Source: an uncultured Ruminococcus sp. (GTDB lineage Bacteria > Bacillota > Clostridia > Oscillospirales > CAG-272). Taken from it: a stretch of DNA of 8,801 nt. Below the pieces are notes generated by a model, which saw only the letters and a list, made by a program, of their open reading frames with translations, made no database searches and was not told the origin of the DNA. The position numbers and the translations under genes were made by a program. The stretch is from positions 1 to 8,801 of the forward strand of contig CACXED010000374.1 of NCBI GenBank assembly GCA_902766575.1, written 5' to 3'. Below are positions 5,913 to 8,801 of this stretch, piece by piece (position 1 is the stretch's first letter; each line of letters opens with the position of its first letter).

Positions 5913-8134
5913 TCGTGGCGCATGAGCCCGGTGTAGCGCATGATCTGGCAGTTATTGTCGACCATGCGGCAGACCACGGCCGGATCGCCGACGAGGATCA
6001 CCATCTTCTGCGCCCGGGTGACGCCGGTGTAGAGCAGATTCCTCGAGAGCAGCTGCGGCGGGCAGGAGGAGTACATCGGCATGATGACTATCGGATATTC
6101 GCTTCCCTGACTTTTGTGGACGGTGATAGCGTAGGCGTGCTCGAGCTCCTCGAGCTTTGCGAAATCGTACTTCACGACCCGGTCGTCAAAGGAGATCACC
6201 ATCTGCTCGTCCGGGAGGTCGATGGTCTCCACAACGCCGATGTCCCCGTTGAACACGCCCTGACCGTCCTTTCCGTCCCGCTCCCAGACGAGATCGTAGT
6301 CGTTTTTGATCTGCATCACCCGGTCTCCCTCGCGGAACACCACGCCGCGGAAGGGCTTTTCCTTCTTTTTAGGAGACGGGGGATTGAGCGCCTCCTTGAG
6401 CATATTGTTGAGCGTTTCGGTTCCGGCGGCTCCGCGTCTCGACGGCGAGATCACCTGTATGCTGCCGATTATGTCGGCTCCGTAGCTGCGCGGCAGGCGC
6501 TTGGTGCAGAGGTCGACGATAGTATCGGCTACCTCTCTGTCGGTCTTTCGCTGCAGGAAGAAGAAATCCCCGCTCGACGAGTTCAGCACCGGATACTGAC
6601 CGTCGTTGATCCGGTGCGCGTTTGTGATGATCAGGCTCTCGCCCGCCTGACGGAAGATCTCGGTGAGCTTTACGGTACAGAAGCTCTCCGACGCGATCAG
6701 GTCGTTGAGGACGTTCCCCGCTCCCACCGACGGAAGCTGATCCGAGTCGCCGATCAAGATCAGTCTCGCGCCGGGCTTTACCGCCTTGAGCAGCGAGTTC
6801 ATCAGGTACATATCTATCATCGACGCCTCGTCGACGATTATCACGTCCTCGTCGAGCAGATCGTCCTCGTTCTTTCTGAAGCTGTCGCGCTCTCCGCCGT
6901 CGAATTCCATTTCGAGCAGACGGTGTATGGTCTTTGCCTCGCGTCCGGTAGCCTCGGTCATGCGCTTGGCGGCCCGTCCGGTCGGCGCGGCGAGAGCTAT
7001 CTTCATATCGAGCGACTCGAAGATCCGGATGACCGCGCGGATGACCGTCGTTTTTCCGGTTCCGGGGCCTCCGGTGAGGATCATGACTCCGCTGTTCAGC
7101 GCCGACGCGATCGCCGTTCTCTGAAGGTCGGCGTATCTGACCGACTCCTCAAGCTCGATCTGGGTTATGAATCTGCCCACGTCCGGCGCGTCGACTCCGG
7201 CGCAGAGACGGTCGAGCAGCTCGAGCTTACGGGCGATCTCGCTCTCGCAGCGGAAGGCGCGGCTCTCGAACACCGCGTCGATGCCCGAGATCCCGGTCCT
7301 GACGAGCTTTCCCTCGTCAACGAGCTTTCCTATCGCCTCGGAGGTTCTGTCCTGTCCCACTCCGAGCGCCGCTGCGGACGCCGCCGTCAGCTTTCCGAAG
7401 GGCAGGAACGAATGTCCTCCGGTCCGGGAATTTTCGCCGAGCACATATCTGATGCCGCTCATTATCCTGAATTCCGAGTCAGCCTCGATTCCGATAGACC
7501 GTGCGAGCTTGTCCGCGCGCTCAAAGCCGATCCCCGAAAACTCCTCGCAGAGCCGGTAGGGATTCGATCTTATCATATCTATCGACGCGCCGCCCCACTT
7601 TTTATAGACCATCGCCGACATCGACGCGGTCAGAAACTCGCGGCAGTACATCATCAGCGAGCGGACACCGTGCTGAGCCCGGAAGGCCTCGGATATCTCC
7701 GAAGCCTTCTTCTGCGATATTCCCGGGAGCTTTGCGAGCCATTCGGGATGATTCTCGATAACGTCGAAGGCGTCCTCTCCGTACTGAGAGACGAGCCGCT
7801 CGGAGGTCTTTGGGCCGATGCCCTTCACCGTTCCGCTTTTGAGATAGCGGAGGATATCGTTCTCGGCGGTCGGGAGCCGGACCTCGTAATACGCGACCTT
7901 GAACTGTCTGCCGTAGCTGCGGCTGAAGCTCCACTCGCCCTCGACCGAGAGCTTTTCGCCGACGCTCAGCTCCGGCAGGATCCCAAAGGCGGTCACGATT
8001 TCTCCGACGCCCTCCGGAGCCTCGTCGCAGGAGAGATCGAACACCGTATAGCCGTTATCGCTGTTGCTGTAAATTATATTTTCGACCGTTCCGCAGAGCG
8101 ATATCAGCTCTCCTCTGCCGTCAGCTGTGTCCAT
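5909..8134 (-). CDS. recD2: ATP-dependent RecD-like DNA helicase (RecD2)
   Basis: The product has 741 residues, within the normal RecD2 range. RecD2 is a superfamily 1B helicase that moves 5'-3' on single-stranded DNA; it acts without RecBC in replication fork maintenance and repair. The N-terminal part has an OB-like region (about 10-90) and helix-hairpin-helix segments around GIGPKTSERL (105-114), LPGISQKKASEI (136-147) and GIGFERADKLA (201-211). Helicase motifs follow in order: Walker A GGPGTGKTT 355-363, APTGRAAKR 383-391, DEAS 435-438, GDSDQLPSVGAG 462-473, EIFRQ 492-496 with Arg495, TVHKSQGSEY 671-680 and YTGVTRA 702-708 with Arg707. The long N-terminal extension separates it from RecD of RecBCD. 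AGGAGG lies six bases before the ATG. The start overlaps the upstream membrane-protein gene by 14 bases and the stop overlaps the comF-like start, so the genes are translationally coupled. Confidence 0.97.
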   Translation of the reverse strand: MDTADGRGELISLCGTVENIIYSNSDNGYTVFDLSCDEAPEGVGEIVTAFGILPELSVGEKLSVEGEWSFSRSYGRQFKVAYYEVRLPTAENDILRYLKSGTVKGIGPKTSERLVSQYGEDAFDVIENHPEWLAKLPGISQKKASEISEAFRAQHGVRSLMMYCREFLTASMSAMVYKKWGGASIDMIRSNPYRLCEEFSGIGFERADKLARSIGIEADSEFRIMSGIRYVLGENSRTGGHSFLPFGKLTAASAAALGVGQDRTSEAIGKLVDEGKLVRTGISGIDAVFESRAFRCESEIARKLELLDRLCAGVDAPDVGRFITQIELEESVRYADLQRTAIASALNSGVMILTGGPGTGKTTVIRAVIRIFESLDMKIALAAPTGRAAKRMTEATGREAKTIHRLLEMEFDGGERDSFRKNEDDLLDEDVIIVDEASMIDMYLMNSLLKAVKPGARLILIGDSDQLPSVGAGNVLNDLIASESFCTVKLTEIFRQAGESLIITNAHRINDGQYPVLNSSSGDFFFLQRKTDREVADTIVDLCTKRLPRSYGADIIGSIQVISPSRRGAAGTETLNNMLKEALNPPSPKKKEKPFRGVVFREGDRVMQIKNDYDLVWERDGKDGQGVFNGDIGVVETIDLPDEQMVISFDDRVVKYDFAKLEELEHAYAITVHKSQGSEYPIVIMPMYSSCPPQLLSRNLLYTGVTRAQKMVILVGDPAVVCRMVDNNCQIMRYTGLMRHE

Positions 8135-8432
8135 CCTGATCCTCCTCGTCCGCGATGAGCCCGAATTCGTTTGAATCGGGTATATCCTTTATTATATCAC
8201 CTTTTGCGACGAGAATCAACCTCCCGCGGGAAATTTTCCCGTCTCTTTCAAGATATTTTACATATGCCGCAATTTCTTCAAGGTCAGAGCAGCCGTTATC
8301 TATGTAAACTGCTGCATTCACCCTTTGCCGTACTCTTTTCGGATACAGCAGCCGGTCGCGGAAAGCCCGAAGCAGCGTCCACAGCCCGTAAGCCGCAAGC
8401 ATCGCCGCGAGGATCTCAAATATCTCACGCAA
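8121..8432 (-). CDS. Small single-pass membrane protein, unknown function (TTG start)
   Basis: I do not recognise this family. With the TTG at 8432 as start the protein has 103 residues: one hydrophobic helix at about 4-22, a basic stretch LRAFRDRLLYPKRVRQR (21-37) that should face the cytoplasm, then a soluble domain from about 39 (NAAVYIDNGCSDLEEIAAYV) to an acidic tail (DEEDQD). The frame is open up to an ATG at 8579 (152 residues), but that start has no ribosome binding site, its extra residues look non-coding, and the gene's own promoter (8477-8449) lies inside the extension. AGGGGGTGA stands directly before the TTG, which decides the start. The predicted transcription start near 8442 would leave a very short leader. 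The gene opens the recD2-comF-MATE operon and overlaps recD2 by 14 bases. Confidence 0.7.
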   Translation of the reverse strand: MREIFEILAAMLAAYGLWTLLRAFRDRLLYPKRVRQRVNAAVYIDNGCSDLEEIAAYVKYLERDGKISRGRLILVAKGDIIKDIPDSNEFGLIADEEDQDGHS

Positions 8433-8448
8433 AAAATCACCCCCTGAT

Positions 8449-8477
8449 ATTTTATGCCGGAACGTATAAATTGTCAA
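8449..8477 (-). promoter_or_regulatory. Promoter of the recD2 operon
   Basis: On the minus strand a perfect TTGACA (8477-8472) is followed after 17 bases by TAAAAT (8454-8449, five of six matches). It is positioned to start transcription near 8442, at the ribosome binding site of the small membrane-protein gene. It faces away from the rpsL promoter, with 86 AT-rich bases between the two -35 elements. Confidence 0.75.
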
Positions 8478-8563
8478 TTCCGGGAGAATAATTAAGCTCG
8501 TCAAAGCGCGTTTTGTTCGTCCTGATAAATTTTTCGGAAAATCGTTTTTTTCGGGAAAAACCC

Positions 8564-8592
8564 TTGACATTTCGGACAATGCGTGATATAAT
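8564..8592 (+). promoter_or_regulatory. Consensus sigma-A promoter for rpsL
   Basis: TTGACA (8564-8569), a 17-base spacer and TATAAT (8587-8592) match the consensus exactly, and TG plus one base precedes the -10. This is the strongest promoter in the window, as expected for ribosomal protein genes. Upstream lie two related A/T tracts, TTTTTCGGAAAA (8530-8541) and a longer TTTTTCGGGAAAAA form (8547-8560), placed where UP elements contact the RNA polymerase alpha subunits. The leader from about 8599 to the start codon is about 80 bases; I see no strong terminator in it. Confidence 0.9.
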
Positions 8593-8679
8593 TTATCATA
8601 TCTGGACTAATGCTGTTTGATCATCTCGAACGCTTGGTCACGGATAAACAAATTTTATTATTTTCAAAGGAGGTGCGAT

Positions 8680-8801
8680 ATGCCAACCTTTAATCAGCTC
8701 GTCAAGCATGGCCGCGAAAAGGCAACCTACAAGTCGAAGGCTCCTGTGCTTCAGCACGGCTTCAACACTCTTACCGACTCCGCGACCGACGCAAGCTCTC
8801 C
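8680..8801 (+). CDS. rpsL: 30S ribosomal protein S12 (N-terminal part)
   Basis: Only the first 40 codons are inside the window. S12 sits at the decoding centre of the 30S subunit and is the target of streptomycin resistance changes, but those codons lie beyond the edge. The start MPTFNQLVKHGRE and the following KSKAPVLQHGFNTL match S12, and the stretch from GFNTL to DASS is the insertion found in Firmicutes-type S12 before the PQKRG segment, which Proteobacterial S12 lacks. AAAGGAGGTG (8666-8675) is a near-perfect ribosome binding site before the ATG. It is likely the first gene of the str operon (rpsL-rpsG-fusA-tuf), whose other genes are not visible here. It diverges from the recD2 operon. 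Confidence 0.95.
   Translation, partial: MPTFNQLVKHGREKATYKSKAPVLQHGFNTLTDSATDASS

Noticed and set aside
5915..8158. A 747-codon plus-strand open frame opposite recD2
   Set aside because: It is the antisense of a clear RecD2 gene with all helicase motifs. Its peptide is dominated by His, Arg, Asp, Glu, Leu and Val without any domain I recognise, and no ribosome binding site precedes it. Long antisense frames are expected from GC-rich third positions.
8121..8579. 152-residue version of the small membrane protein
   Set aside because: The extension contains the operon promoter, lacks a ribosome binding site at its ATG and reaches into the rpsL promoter; the TTG at 8432 with AGGGGGTGA is the better start.
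1..8801. Mobile elements, CRISPR arrays, tRNA or rRNA genes
   Set aside because: I looked for transposase-like products, regularly spaced repeats and tRNA or rRNA sequence signatures and saw none.

Overview
The window looks like a piece of a low-to-moderately GC-rich Firmicutes chromosome (by eye somewhat above 50% GC), most likely a clostridial lineage of the Ruminococcaceae/Oscillospirales kind. The main reasons are the Firmicutes form of ribosomal protein S12 at the right edge, which carries the insertion before the SSPQKRG region that Proteobacteria lack, the adjacent lon and engB genes as in Bacillus and Clostridia, a RecD2-type helicase next to a ComF-type phosphoribosyltransferase, strong AGGAGG-type ribosome binding sites, and sigma-A-like TTGACA/TATAAT promoters. 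This placement is an inference. All protein-coding genes except rpsL lie on the minus strand.

Layout from right to left, in the direction of minus-strand transcription: at the far right rpsL begins on the plus strand (8680 to the window edge) behind a consensus promoter. Divergent from it, a second strong promoter (8449-8477) starts a tight four-gene minus-strand operon: a 103-residue single-pass membrane protein with a TTG start, recD2 (overlaps it by 14 bases), a comF-like gene (ATGA overlap with recD2) and a MATE-family transporter (32 bases further on). About 600 bases without an obvious large gene follow (3167-3768). After that come lon and engB, and a membrane protein whose start overlaps the end of engB and which runs off the left edge.

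The known genes are mostly housekeeping: AAA+ protein quality control (Lon), 50S ribosome assembly (EngB), 5'-3' DNA unwinding and repair (RecD2), a PRT-fold protein related to competence proteins (ComF), drug/cation efflux (MATE) and the decoding-centre protein S12. I see no phage, transposon, CRISPR, tRNA or rRNA.

The least explained part is the 600-base gap between the MATE gene and lon. Read on the minus strand it has, in order: a -10-like element, a pair of TCCCGGGA palindromes forming a perfect 10-bp inverted repeat, a plausible 60-codon Pro/Arg-rich small gene with a good ribosome binding site, a near-consensus promoter (TTTACA-N17-TATAAT), a strong hairpin ending in a T6 run about 70 bases downstream (together a candidate transcript of about 115 nt), a 44-codon ORF that spans the hairpin, a degenerate CtsR-like direct repeat, and the proximal lon promoter with its own 5'-end hairpin. 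This could be a small RNA gene, a lon leader with transcription attenuation, or two short genes. The sequence alone does not decide.
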